A stretch of DNA of 64,000 bases, taken from contig CM037781.1 in assembly GCA_021229015.1 (NCBI GenBank), forward strand, positions 34,950,759 through 35,014,758, read 5' to 3'. Under the pieces are notes generated by a model. The model had not been told where the DNA came from. It worked only from the letters and a program-made list of their open reading frames with translations, and searched no databases. Positions 33,146 through 44,796 of the stretch are shown piece by piece. Position numbers and translations under genes: made by a program. Each line of letters opens with the position of its first letter. Within the stretch, counting starts at the first letter, position 1. The DNA is from Solen grandis (Eukaryota; Mollusca; Bivalvia; Adapedonta; Solenidae).

Positions 33146-34758
33146 ATGGACTAAATATATAGGGACATCTTACTGTGTTCAGGAGTGGACTGTTCCTACA
33201 AAAATATTTCGGTGATATAACCACAGGTATAGGAAGACCCTTGAAGAACCAACAACAAAACTGCCACAAGCAAGCTGGATAGATAAGTACTTGAGCCTGA
33301 TACCTCGGAGATCACATGTAATATCTTTTCAAGAATTTGGAGCCAGAACAGAAATGGTTAAAATACAGTATCAATTACATATGTGTAAGACATAAATTAT
33401 ATAAATATATTGCTGTATTGATGTGACAACACATGTATACTCTATCATTACTTCTAAACTGAAGCTGATAAACGTGACTTTACATCCAATTAAGTCATAA
33501 CATTCTATAAATAGATCAGCAGTGATGAAATATCTGAGGTATGTAAAAGTACCCAAAGTACCTGAGAATCTAAAAATAGACCTGACACACTGTGTTAAAG
33601 CTTACAGTGCAAGTGAAGGAAGTTTTTACGTAGCTTGTGTAAAATATTTACATCCGTAAAATCTGCTGTTCAACAGGATGTTCTATTCTGAATGCTTTAG
33701 TATAGGTATAGATCTATAAATGTCAGGTGTGCATTAACAGGTTAAATTATTAAACGCTTCATTTTCAATTAATCATCAAGCTTATATATGATTTTTTCAT
33801 GAAATTTTTTATCAAATCTTAATTAACAAGAAACTTAAGTACATTCATAAATCAAAGAAGTAAATAAATCAAAATGTATTAATTTATATAGTGCAAGGGC
33901 TTTATTCCCCCTCACATACATAAGGGGGTTCGCTCTGAGCATTAAAATGTTTTAAGAGAATTGGCTGTTTTCCCAAAGAGACTTTTTCTTTTCCCAAAAT
34001 TTAACTTAACTGTAATTAAAATTTGAATCCTTTTTTTTTTACATTTGAATTAGAGTTTGATATGATATAGTCACTGAGTCACACATACCACATCCACCCA
34101 AGTTCCTTATGGTAATCATGAATAACAATACTTTGGTAACATACATGTACATGTATGTTAAACCTCATCATATATTTTAACTCTACCCCCTCGAAGGTAT
34201 TTTGATATATGCTACCTACCCTTCACAACAAGTACAGATGGTATTTGTTTATAAAATCTGAAGGTTACACAATCAAGTGTTATTAAAATGTGCCCACCCC
34301 CATAAATAAAAGACCATAAAAATATACAACAAACCTGTTATAAATATATAAACATCTCAAATATTTTTGACTGCTTAAAGCTTTTGGACATGCAAGAGAA
34401 TTATATATATGGGACTATAAATTACAGATTTAATTCCCTCATGAAAGGCAGATAATTGTGGTTGCAAATAAATACATACTTAACAAATGTGATAAACATT
34501 CCCTTGAGATATTTCATACATTGCCCAGATTTGAGAGAGATATAGCTATCATATCATATCAAAGTTTACATTCCTTATCCTATCGTTGAAACGGATATTC
34601 GTATTATAACTTTATCAAATTATGTTTATATATTCTATATACTTTTTGCATGTTACAGACATACAGCAAATGACTGACCTCCCAATTAAGAATTTAACTC
34701 AAATCTGAATGTCAAAATTATGTTAAGGTCATTTATAGTTTTCATATTTCCATTTCTC
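33146..34758. other. Non-coding
   Basis: AT-rich with no family recognised. ACATGTACATGTATGT near 34144 is a small palindromic run. Confidence 0.45.
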
Positions 34759-35000
34759 TTAACCCTTTCCCTCATAGAGGAAACCATGAAAAGACCTATG
34801 CGAACAACATAAAACCAGATCAGCCTGCGAGTAACTCGCAGGCTGATCAGGTTTTATGCTGTTCGCTGCTCCACAGTGGTCTAGAAATGAGGACTTTATA
34901 ATTAAATTTGGTAAGGTTTAACTGTGGTTTTCTGCAGATCAGGCTTTATGTGATACCTATTGAGTGCGTCAAAATGAGTCTATATGAGGGAAAGGGTTAA
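34759..35000 (+). mobile_element. MITE-1, full-length
   Basis: 242 bp, TTAA to TTAA, intact hairpin with one arm change (GCGAACAACATAAAACC). Another TTAA element starts 51 bp downstream. Confidence 0.9.
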
Positions 35001-35051
35001 GACTTGTCAAGGTCACAGAAAAAGAAATCATTTTATTATTAAATAATCAAC

Positions 35052-35257
35052 TTAAGGTAATCTATCTATCATTAAATTGTGATCATGGTCCATTTAATGA
35101 CTGTGGAAATTTTACAATAAATGCAAGTCTTTATAAAACTTTGATCAAAAGAGCCTAAAACACCCTGCAAGACAACAAATGCTTGCATCTGCACTGAAGT
35201 GTTTTTAAGCATTTGAAGGACCATGACCATACTTTATTGATAGACGGATTACCTTAA
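35052..35257. mobile_element. MITE-4, about 206-bp TTAA element
   Basis: Starts TTAAGGTAATCTATCTATCA and ends TTGATAGACGGATTACCTTAA: about 20-bp imperfect inverted repeats inside TTAA. The interior resembles 6532-6690 (GATCATGGTCCATC, TGCTTGCATCTGCA, AGCATTTGAAGGAC). Non-coding; autonomous source not in the window. Confidence 0.75.
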
Positions 35258-35304
35258 GGATCAAGGGAGATAGGGTCCTTACAAACAAATTTTAATATAA
35301 ATTA

Positions 35305-36058
35305 CCGTACACACAGTTAGATTAGGCGCAGCTACGTATAAGGCACACTCTAATTTTCAGGGTAACTTATTTGAGAAAAAAGAATTACCTATCGTATCGT
35401 ATACGGCGAAATATTGTTTTGAAATTCATGTTGTCGTACATTTTGACAGACTGAAAGCTATCCGTACGTCACCGTAGCTAATCATATGGTGAACCATTTT
35501 ATTTACACATACATGGCATAAGATTACCGTAAGACTGTTACGTTAAGGAGAGGTAGGATAATGGTGACACATTTTCATAATATGACACTACTCAACCGTG
35601 TCCCCGCATTCTAAATATCACTGGGGACCATTGTCACCTGTCAAAATTCTCCCAACTAACAAATATTACGTAACAATTGCCACTTGTCAAGTTTCTCCTG
35701 TACATCATGAGGTCCCGTAAAATAAACGTATTTGTTTATATTGAAAATGGCTTCCATCAAGTTGTTTCAGTTTCTCATGATCATTTTATCATGAAATATA
35801 TCAGTAGGACAGATAAAAAGAACAAAAGCAATAACCTGGTATTGTTTATTATGGTTTTGTATAGACTTTATAGCATTTTATTGTATTCATTGGCTTTCAG
35901 TATATCCATTTTCTGAGATCTTATATACCGGTAAATTTCACTTCTCGGTGATTGAAAAAAGAAACCTGAAAAGCTGTATATCATCATATAAGGGGCACCC
36001 CCTCTATAAACTTGAATTATCTGGGAAAACAGTGCGCCTAATCTGACAGTGTATACGG
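35305..36058. mobile_element. 754-bp TA-flanked non-autonomous DNA transposon
   Basis: Ends CCGTACACACAGTTAGATTA and the complement CCGTATACACTGTCAGATTA, both continuing GGCGCA: about 26-bp inverted repeats with a few mismatches, inside TA (35303-35304 and 36059-36060). TA sites and such ends suggest the Tc1/mariner/pogo group. An internal 79-codon open frame (35677-35916) shows no transposase motif. Confidence 0.75.
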
Positions 36059-36060
36059 TA

Positions 36061-37970
36061 CAGTAGAACAGATTTTATAAACCTTAATACAACATCTATA
36101 GCTATCATACCAAATCTCTCATTATATTACACCTGTTGTAAACTATCTGATCAACCAATCATAGTGAAGCATTATATATACATGCTGACACTAATAACCT
36201 CAATAAACCAATTAACAAGGTTGACATTAATATATTGCCGCTGGTCACTTCTTGACCTAATTTATAATCTTCACAGCATGCTTGTCAAGCAACTTAAAGA
36301 TTATATATTATACACCATTGACTTTGTGCAAAACTAAGGTAACTACACTCAAATAAAGAAGCAGTAACAGTAGTTTGGCACTAATCCAGCAGTGTGGTCC
36401 CAGAATATGATGTCGCATCAAGGTACCGATAATTTTACCTGTGTCAGTATGTGGGGTCACCTGCTTTAAGCAATCAACATCAGAGTATATTCTTTGCAGG
36501 AGACACCTGCATTAAGCAGCCACAGTGTCTTGGATTCTCTTGACAGATCATCTGTTGGCCAATTTCAATCTGGGGGTCTGTTATACAAGCCCTCTAGTAA
36601 TGCATTCATGCCACAAAGACCCAAATTATCCCCTAAAAGTAACTTTAAACTCAAACAAAACAGTTGAAATAAATTCAGATTTAAGCTGGGCTTATCAGGA
36701 TGAATAAGGTACGATGGGAGACACTTAAAGATACCGTGTCCTGTTCTATTTAAATTAAAGAGACCTTCCTGAATGGTGTAAACCAGGAAGAACCCCTGCA
36801 ATATCTGAAGTATTTTAATTACTGAGATAGTACAAACTCAGATATCTAGATGAGTACAAGGCTAAATACTGACTGATATCACCAGCTGTGTGCATCATGT
36901 TCAGTGAAGGTGACCATTAGCTCATGTTTATTATAAACTAACAAATGTGATTTTATTGCTAACAATTGTGATTTTGGTACCCTGCTTACAATTTATATAC
37001 TGGGATAAAAAAGGGTCACATGCGTTGGGTTCACTGAACATGCCGCAGTCGTGCAGTTCCTTTATGCTTACCTGTTCAGGTCAGGCTGACCAGATTTTAC
37101 ACTTTTATCAGATCTCAGTACTACATGCAGTTTATCAGATAAATGTTACATGTGCCATAGATCTGATAAAACTCTTAAAAACCCCAACATCCTGATCTTG
37201 GTTTCATCCCTCTAAATATTTCATATACAATTTTATGACACACTGAATGCCAATATACTAAACTTTTAATGAAATTTAACAATTTAAATTTCTTGGCTGA
37301 GCAGACTGTGCATGAATAATTGGAGCTACAGTATTGTATGAGCAATTAATAGAGGATACCCTGATCAGACAGCACCTGCAGTAATTAAGCTACCTGTGGA
37401 GACATCTATAAACATGCACGTCTATAAAATAAAAAGAAACACACATGATCGCATGGCATGGATCCATTTCCTCAGATAGCAAAAATATACAATTACACTG
37501 GATTATTATTGAAGTAAAGTCTAATAACTTAGTGAACCTTACATTGTATCCAAAACATTTTCTCAACTTTTCCTTGAAATGTAACTTTAGACCATCATCA
37601 TTCTCTTCTTCATATCTTAATATAGACCAAAGATAACATGTCCATTCTCTTGTTGAATAAAACATGTTTTAGAATGACAGCAATTGTTGCAAGTGAATAG
37701 CATGCTCTGAAATGTATGTAAGGAAAAACACACAGGACGTCCAAGTTTTAAACTGTTCACTTTTCAAAATTTCACCTTACGCAATACTGAATGGTCCTCA
37801 ACAAAGAGCTGTCAAAATATTAGGAATCCTCCAATATGTTAATATAAAGGTTAGGTTAAAGCTCACAAAAGAGCCTTTTTTCTCAAAACTTTAGTTGCCT
37901 AGGCCCCATCAAAGCTCTCCAATATATCGAAAATGACTTAAACTAGAACTGTCGCCTAAGGGCTTACTAA
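36061..37970. other. Non-coding
   Basis: No gene recognised. Short open frames on both strands around 36525-37665 overlap each other and lack splice or composition support. Confidence 0.45.
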
Positions 37971-39360
37971 TACCCCCCCGCAAGTGTTTTTGTCAAACAT
38001 GGCTTTGGAGCATGAAATCAGAATTCTTGTATGCAACACTCCATCTTAATATACAGAGGACATATGTGCCAACTACCTAGAAATCTAGTTATCCTATGTT
38101 TTACATACATATGGGTATATGTATGTCTATGGATAAATATCATTAAGATTCACTGAAATCTATCAATGGAAGAAAATTGTAAAACAAATACCATCAAAGG
38201 GACATATCTTTAAAACAGGGGGGAGGGGGGGGGGGGGGTAACCCAATGTTATATAGAAAAAGCGCTACAACAATGTCTAAGGTTGAATGACAGCAAGTTT
38301 CATTGAAATCCCTCCAGTAGTTTAGGAGGAGTAGTCTGCAGAAAATTGTAAACAAAAATCAAAGGGGAATAAAAAAGGGAGGTAATAAGGGAAAAATAAA
38401 AAGGGAGGTAATCCAATGTTATATAACTAACACATGCTTCTACAATGTCTAAGGATGAATGGCAGCAAGTTTCATCAAAATCCTTCCAGTAGTTTAGGCG
38501 AAGTAGTCCGCAGAAGTTTGTAATGCAAAAATCATCAAAGGGGCATAACTTGGTAAATAGGGGAGGTAACCAAATGATATATAGATAACGCGCTTATACA
38601 ATGTCTAAGGATCACTGCCAGCAAGTTTCATCAAAATCCTTCCAGTAGTTTAGAAGGAGTAGTCCGCAGAAGTTTGTAATGCAAAAATCATCAAAGGGGC
38701 ATAACTTGGTAAATAGGGGAGGTAACTCAATGCTATATAGATGTCTAAGGATCATTGCCAGTAAGTTTCATCAAAATCCTTCCAGTAGTTTAGAAGGAGT
38801 AGTCCGCAGAAGTTTGTAATGCAAAAATCATCAAAGGGGCATAACTTGGTAAATAGGGGAGGTAACTCAATGCTATATAGATAACGCGCTGCTACAATGT
38901 CTAAGGATCATTGACAGCAAGTATCATTAAAATCCTTCCAGTAGTTTAGGCGGAGTAGTCCGCAGAAGTTTGTAATGCAAAAATCATCAAAGGGGCATAA
39001 CTTGGTGAATAGGGGAGGTAACTCAATGCTATATAGATAACGCGCTGCTACAATGTCTAAGGATCATTGACAGCAAGTATCATTAAAATCCTTCCAGTAG
39101 TTTAGGGGAGTAGTCCGCAGAAGTTTGTAAGCAAAAATCATCAAAGGGGTGCTATATAGATAACGCGCTAATACAATGTCTAAGGATCATTGCCAGCAAG
39201 TTTCATCAAAATCCTTCCAGAAGTTTAGGAGGAGTAGTCCGCAGAATTTTGTGTCTACAGACGGACGGACAGACGGACGGACAGACGGACGGACGGACGG
39301 ACGGACGGACAACCTGATTCCAGTATACCCCCCCCTAACTTCGTTGCGGGGGGGTATAAT
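37971..39360 (+). mobile_element. Pearl/Helentron-like element with 156-bp core repeats, microsatellite and 3' hairpin
   Basis: The left end TACCCCCCCGCAAG is complementary to the right end TTGCGGGGGGGTATA. Core units of about 156 bp (GTCTAAGGATCATTGCCAGC ... CCGCAGAAGTTTGTAATGC) repeat six to seven times from about 38040 to 39245, some units shortened. Then come a (GACGGACA/GACG)n tract at 39259-39310 and a C/G-run hairpin at 39323-39358. Known pattern: short ends, core repeats, ACGG microsatellite and 3' hairpin in bivalve pearl elements. No Rep-helicase coding. Confidence 0.8.
38040..39245. repeat. 156-bp tandem core repeat array
   Basis: TCCTTCCAGTAGTTTAG recurs at 38481, 38637, 38777, 38933, 39089 and (as TCCTTCCAGAAGTTTAG) 39212. 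Spacing is 156 bp, with one 140 and one 123 spacing caused by internal deletions. Earlier units are more diverged. Confidence 0.9.
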
Positions 39361-40358
39361 AAGACTATCATGACCAACTAAGATTGATCAATGAGTAGAT
39401 ATAGTTCACAACGTCATTTAAACATGCAAATTTTCAACTCAAGTCAAATTTCATACTCATGCAATTATGCTTGAGACAGTGTTTGAGAACACTCCAACAT
39501 CATGCTCTAACTTATCAGTTGGAGCATGATTTTTGTTTAACAATATCATTCAAAGGAAATTTTAGCAGATATTTATCTTTTCAGAAAATGGATCCAGGCC
39601 CCATGTTCTCGAAAATGGTATTTAAGGGAATTAAAGTCCCTGAAATGGTTCAGCTACATCTTGGACCACTTAATCTCTACCATGAAAACCAAGGTACCCT
39701 AATGAAATGTTAGGAAACCTTGGGTATCTATGTGTAAGGCCATGAGGTCCAAAATGTAGCGGAACCATTACAGGGAGTCTTCCTTAAAGTATGATTTTCC
39801 TACTCAAACTCAAATTGTATACCCATTAGCTTAAATAGGGATTTGAGTACGATACTCAAATTTGAGCCTGAGATCATACTTAAGTATTTTTGAGAACGCA
39901 GAGCAAGATCTCCAATTCAGAGTTAGTGAGAATTAAGTAGAGAACCCCATGTTATCATTCATTCACATTTGATATTAAACCACAGGCTTATAAAATGTAT
40001 CTCTAGACAACCAAATCATATTTTGATAAATTCTTAAATCTATCTACATGTACAGTAGCCCCCGGGAAACAATGTACATGAATGCACATAATAATGTCGA
40101 CAGAAAAATATTCAATATAACCAATTTATCTTGATGTATTAGATGTGCGCAACATCCTGTCCTGGAGAGAAATACAACATCATTGATCCGACATAGATAA
40201 ATGCTTACAATGTTAATGATAAGATCATCAGTGGCTAGCTATATTGAGCATCATCAAAATACCAAACAAACAGCATGATATAATTAAATATTCTGAAAAA
40301 GTCAAAGTTAAAGTACTCTCTTATTATACACATATGCATTGCATGATTAATGTTTTAC

Positions 40359-40362
<4 letters not shown>

Positions 40363-40390
<28 letters not shown>
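40363..40390. repeat. (AT)n microsatellite
   Basis: About 13 AT units after TTTTACTTC. Confidence 0.95.
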
Positions 40391-40392
<2 letters not shown>

Positions 40393-40689
40393 GACGCATT
40401 TTGATGCCTAATGGCAACCAGAGCAGACCCAGATAAGACAGCTCTTTCCAGAATATTAATGAGGTCACTATAAGAGTTATTATAGGAGCAACTACAAGTA
40501 TCTAGGTTGTATTTATATACCAGGCATTTAGATCTGAGTTGCTCCAATATTTATGTAAAATTCTTTGTCATTAATTGTTGGTAATATATAGTTGAGATCT
40601 GAGTCAATATGAGGATCATAATCTGAAAATTGAAATCAACATTCAAAAGCAGAAAACGGACCCTCAACCCTGAACTCCCATCACCCTGA

Positions 40690-40780
40690 TCTGACGAGGG
40701 TACCATGGTGACCAGTGATAACACATATGACTGCTGACACGAAAGTTGTAGGTTTGAACCCCACTGCACGGTATTAGGAT
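40690..40780 (+). repeat. tRNA-like SINE head fragment
   Basis: GGTGACCAGTGATAACACAT and GTTGTAGGTTTGAACCCC mimic A and B boxes. No tRNA cloverleaf can be completed. Confidence 0.45.
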
Positions 40781-41329
40781 CATTTTTTAATTTTCCTAGG
40801 GCACGGTCTCTCAGGTACGTCAGTACACGTAGTCCGTTAACCAGAGACCATCAATACAATTACAAGTTGTATTGAATTATTTCCCAATCAACTTAAATAA
40901 ATAATCAGTTTGAATAAATGTCTCCATCTGTATACCAGATCTCAATTTTACAAATCATACAAATAATAATAACCCCATATCATCCTATTATTCCATTCGT
41001 TACCAGTACCAGGGGTGAAAAACTCCACTCACAGGCTTGCCATTGAACATTTATGATTGATGGCCACCAGAAATATCTTGATTTTACTATCTGAAATGTT
41101 GGATAGGCAATTGATAATTTAAGGAATTTAATGTAGTACCCCTGCCCAGTACATTTAAATGATATTTGTATTATCTAAATTCAAAATATTTTAATTTATT
41201 CATAGCAGTTATCTGATCCTGACAAGCCTTAAAATTTGCTCTCACACTGAATGCCATAATTTCAAGTTGTAAGATGATATACAGACTTATTAATAGCTTG
41301 ATACAGAGTTTTTCTTTTATTTCTGAGGG

Positions 41330-41575
41330 GGCCTCCGTGGCCGAGAGGGTAAAGTCGCTGACTTAAACATTTACTCAGCCCCTCACCACATGGGTTTGAA
41401 TACCGGCAGGGTCATTCGGATTTTCATGTGAGGAAGCCTTCCAGCTGGCTTGCAGTAGGTTGGTGGTTCTACCCGGATGCCTCCGTGCATTAAGGGTTTT
41501 CCTCCACCTGCTATTAGCAGGACGTCGCTATATGACTGAAATACTGTCGAAGTGATGGTAAACTCAAATAGTCAA
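41330..41575 (+). mobile_element. SINE-B, full-length tRNA-derived SINE
   Basis: Head GCCTCCGTGGCCGAGAGGGT (A box) and CACATGGGTTTGAATACC (B box). Body CATGTGAGGAAGCCTTCCAG, GGTTCTACCCGGATGCCTCC, CCTCCACCTGCTATTAGCAG, ATGACTGAAATACTGTCG. The ending resembles SINE-A (ATGACTGAAATACTGTC), so both may use the same LINE machinery. Allelic copy at 62200-62445. Confidence 0.85.
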
Positions 41576-41769
41576 GTCTTTTATTTCTGATCCTACATTA
41601 TACACATATATTTTATATAGTGGCTTAAAGCTATTCTGTCATGAATATTTATCATAATTATACATGTTCTTAACTCTATACTGCATGACACAGCTATTAA
41701 TTTCTCCCTAAATATTTTTGTTTGTACAGTTTGTATGAGTAAGACAATGTCCAAGTCCAACAGCATTCA

Positions 41770-41977
41770 GAGATTTTGTTTACTTATAAGACTGACACTG
41801 TGAGTGTGACATCTGATTGAAATGACATACACATTTGTAAGTCCTGGAAATATCCCAATATTATTACTGAGCAAAAAGCAATAAGATCAATAAATATACC
41901 TGTATCATTCATATGCATCATGCCCGCGGCTGCCTGAGGGATCAAACCCACAACCTCAAAATTACAGTGACACCTAG
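41770..41977 (-). mobile_element. SINE-A-like head and body, interrupted by MITE-1
   Basis: AAGTCCTGGAAATATCCC, ACCTGTATCATTCATATGC, GGGATCAAACCCACAACCTC, then MITE-1 at 41978. Matched at 61785-61990 in the other arm. Confidence 0.6.
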
Positions 41978-42219
41978 TTAACCCTTTCCCTCATAGAGGA
42001 TACCATGAAAAGACCTATGCGAACAGCATAAAACCAGATCAGCCTGCGAGTAACTCGCAGGCTGATCAGGTTTTATGCTGTTCGCTGCTCCTCAGTGGTC
42101 TGGTAATGAGGATTTTACAATTAAATTTGGTAAGGTTTAACTGTGGTTTTCTGCAGATCAGGCTTTATGTGGTACATATTGAGTGCGTCAAAATGAGTCT
42201 ATATGAGGGAAAGGGTTAA
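41978..42219 (+). mobile_element. MITE-1, full-length, inserted in a SINE-A head
   Basis: 242 bp, TTAA to TTAA, intact hairpin. It abuts the tRNA-like head of a reverse-oriented SINE-A (GGATCAAACCCACAACCTC at about 41940). The same insertion is in the other arm at 61543-61784, so it predates the split of the two copies. Confidence 0.9.
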
Positions 42220-42284
42220 ACAGTCCTCATTGTGACATTACAATGATTGCCATAATTATATAAGTATATTACCATATTGTTTAT

Positions 42285-42495
42285 GTTTGTTGGGTTTTAC
42301 AAATATAGTGCTGTCACGTACATTGTATAAACTGCAGTATTATGCTGTAGACAATGGCATGATGCCACACCCAGTCACTTTTTTCTGACACCATGCGGTC
42401 CTAGTGGAACCCCCTTATATGCCAAGCGCCAAGCAAGAGTCTCGCTATACCTGTACCATGTCATGGATCGAACCCACAACCTGACCCACTTCCGA
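42285..42495 (-). mobile_element. SINE-A, diverged
   Basis: TTGGGTTTTACAAATATAGTGC, GGCATGATGCCACACCCAG, GCCAAGCGCCAAGCAAGAG, GGATCGAACCCACAACCTG. Allelic copy at 61200-61435 (plus). Confidence 0.75.
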
Positions 42496-43494
42496 ACATA
42501 CCTGTGATTTATAAAAATCAAATTATCAATTACTGTGCATATTTTATCCCTAATTTTTTGATATTTTCAAGTATAAACACACTCAATATTTCAGCAACTT
42601 GCCGCAACAGTTAAATTACTGACTAGATGCTCTCCAACCTGCAACAGTTGAATCCAATCTATGTACAGCTACTCATAAAGGGACCAATTGTACCAACAGT
42701 ATTGCAAATGATGTAAAATGATCCTATATCTAAATCAAGCTCTGACATAAAACTTAGTTTAACAGAGTTAAAACCAATTATTGTGAACCCATTCAGCAAC
42801 ATATGGCTGCAATGTTGCATGCATAATACCAATTAAAATGCCTGAAATATATATATTGTTGCCGAAAGAAACCATACCATCTGACCAAAAAATCTCCATT
42901 ATTAGCAATCTCAATGCCAATCAACACAACTTCATTTCACTGTAAGCATCTCCATCTCTCACATGATCAGACTGCTAGCTATCTGAATTTCCTCACATCC
43001 AAAACTTTCAATTCATGAAGACCAAAAACATTATTCACCAATATCAAAATTAATACTCAATTAAATTCACCAAAGACCAAACACCAAAGATCTGATAAAA
43101 CACTTCAATGATAAGGAAGTTTACTTCCACATAAGCCACTTGTATGTTTCTACACAACCAGATACATAAATTATCAACACGTATGTAGTATACTTAACAA
43201 TTCATAAGAAAACAACAAATGGAAGAGCATTTCAAAAAGAAAAGGGAACAATGAAGCATATAATAAAAACATTATACTCAGGCTTCATTTTACTAAAGTT
43301 CAGAGGATAAAATGGTTAGACCAGTATTTTAACTCATTTACAGACCATTATAGAACCTGAACTACAAAAATTATCGAAGCCTACAATATTGTATGAGCAA
43401 GCAGAGATCAGAGGAGATCCTTATCCGATAGGTCCTGTAGAAAATGTGCTATCTGATCTGGGTCTGCTCAGCTTGCCACATACAGCATTTGACA

Positions 43495-43835
43495 TTAAAA
43501 TTTAAGCCAGGAATCCTGGCAGAACACCTGCTTTGAAATTCATGAGTCCCTTTTGAAAATTAGGAGTCCCTGCCATGTCATTCAGACAGGTGATGGTTTT
43601 ATTCACATTACAATTTGTTAAAAAGTTAACATATGAATCATCAAAAAAGGTTACTAATATCAAAGTTTTATGAAGATGATTACATAAGTTTTAAACATTA
43701 ATGTGGCTGTTTAATTTACTTTTAATCAGAACACCTGGCATGTCAATTCTGGAATCGAACATACGGCCCTTCCTAATTTTTGATGTCATCAGGATCCCCA
43801 GACACTGTTAGTGTCGACCCCTGCTTCTATCAGAC
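43495..43835 (+). repeat. Dispersed repeat C
   Basis: AAGCCAGGAATCCTGGCAGA, GAACACCTGGCATGTCAATT, ACTGTTAGTGTCGACCCC. Allelic copy at 60030-60375. Confidence 0.7.
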
Positions 43836-44259
43836 ATCAAAACATGACTCAATCATGAGATAAAGTGTTCATAATAGTGAAATTTCTATGTACATATGTA
43901 TATATATGAAACAACTACAAAATCAGATCAGTCAGAAACCTTCACAATGCAGGTTGATCTAGCTTTATACCAGCTGCTGCTCATCCATGATATTACAATC
44001 ACAATCAAACCATTATCATCCCAGATTAAACTGGAAATTCTCTTCCAGCTGTTTTAATTTTAATACTTTAAAAGCTGTGAATGATAACAAGCCATTAAAC
44101 AATTAATATGTCCAATGAATAATGAATACACAATATTCCAACAAAATTACACACTTGCAACATTTTCGCTCAATTTATAATCCATGCGTATTCATGTTTG
44201 TTATTGCGCAGTTTATCTACTTTAATAACTTTAATTTATTCTATAGGAGTTCACACAAC

Positions 44260-44359
44260 NNNNNNNNNNNNNNNNNNNNNNNNNNNNNNNNNNNNNNNNN
44301 NNNNNNNNNNNNNNNNNNNNNNNNNNNNNNNNNNNNNNNNNNNNNNNNNNNNNNNNNNN
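44260..44359. other. 100-base assembly gap (N) at the edge of an inverted duplication
   Basis: Exactly 100 Ns. The left flank, up to base 44259, is the end of a sequence repeated in reverse complement from 57666. The right flank shows no such match. This is what an overlapping, wrongly oriented contig join looks like. Confidence 0.99.
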
Positions 44360-44718
44360 AAGTTGGTCGTCTGTGTGTTTGGTACCTAAATAGGTTCAAA
44401 GGGAAGTAACTCGTGAAATGGCTAAAAACTATATACTAAAGGTGTGCTTCAGGTGTAAAAAAAAATAAAATGCGACAAAATAAATTAAGAAAAAAATCTT
44501 ATGGTAGGTATGATCAGGGTATGTATATACAGAGAGAGACCCTGGTATGATTAAAATGACTATTATTCAAATGTTAGTTTAAAAAATATTCCTATTGGTC
44601 GAGTTTGACCTACAAAGGAGACTCCTGAAAAGAAGAGTACCTGAGTTGAGACATGCGCATTATTATACTTCAGAAACCATGAACAGAGGTTTGTTTTGAA
44701 TGGTGTTAAAAATAAAAG

Positions 44719-44796
44719 ATGTCTACGTATCATACAGTGGCAGATACCACATACCCAAATGAGAACATAATTAATCTATTCAAGGATACTTTCGGG
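44719..44796 (+). CDS. Probable first coding exon of a NOSTRIN-like F-BAR protein (on a segment that appears inverted)
   Basis: Seen: ATG, 26 open codons, then a consensus GTAAGT donor at 44797. The last residues read NLFKDTFG, and F-BAR proteins commonly start with a helix of the type FKDsFW(G) just before a glycine-rich turn. The exon ends in phase 0 with GGG. The exon at 27408-27493 begins in phase 0 with GLNGFEEL, so the join gives a continuous F-BAR N-terminus. Two short upstream ATG frames occur just before the start, one of them overlapping it. Odd: it lies on the plus strand, while the matching exons are on minus, 17-19 kb to the left. This is explained if 44360-64000 is misoriented (see findings). 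The family link is inferred from motif and phase, not from a search. Confidence 0.55.

Larger units (their letters stand above)
41295..44259 (+). repeat. Left arm of a large inverted duplication (probable allelic copy)
   Basis: About 2.97 kb matching the reverse complement of 57666-62472 almost base for base over long runs, with scattered substitutions. It includes the same SINE-B, SINE-A, MITE-1 and dispersed repeat C in the same order. Differences are mainly insertions: the right arm has an extra 1.94-kb element, and the left arm has about 220 bases (roughly 42675-42900) that the right arm replaces with poly-T/A. The arm ends at the N gap. Confidence 0.9.

Noticed and set aside
35677..35916. 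Transposase gene within the 754-bp TA element
   Set aside because: The 79-codon frame shows no DDE-type motif or helix-turn-helix pattern and is too short.
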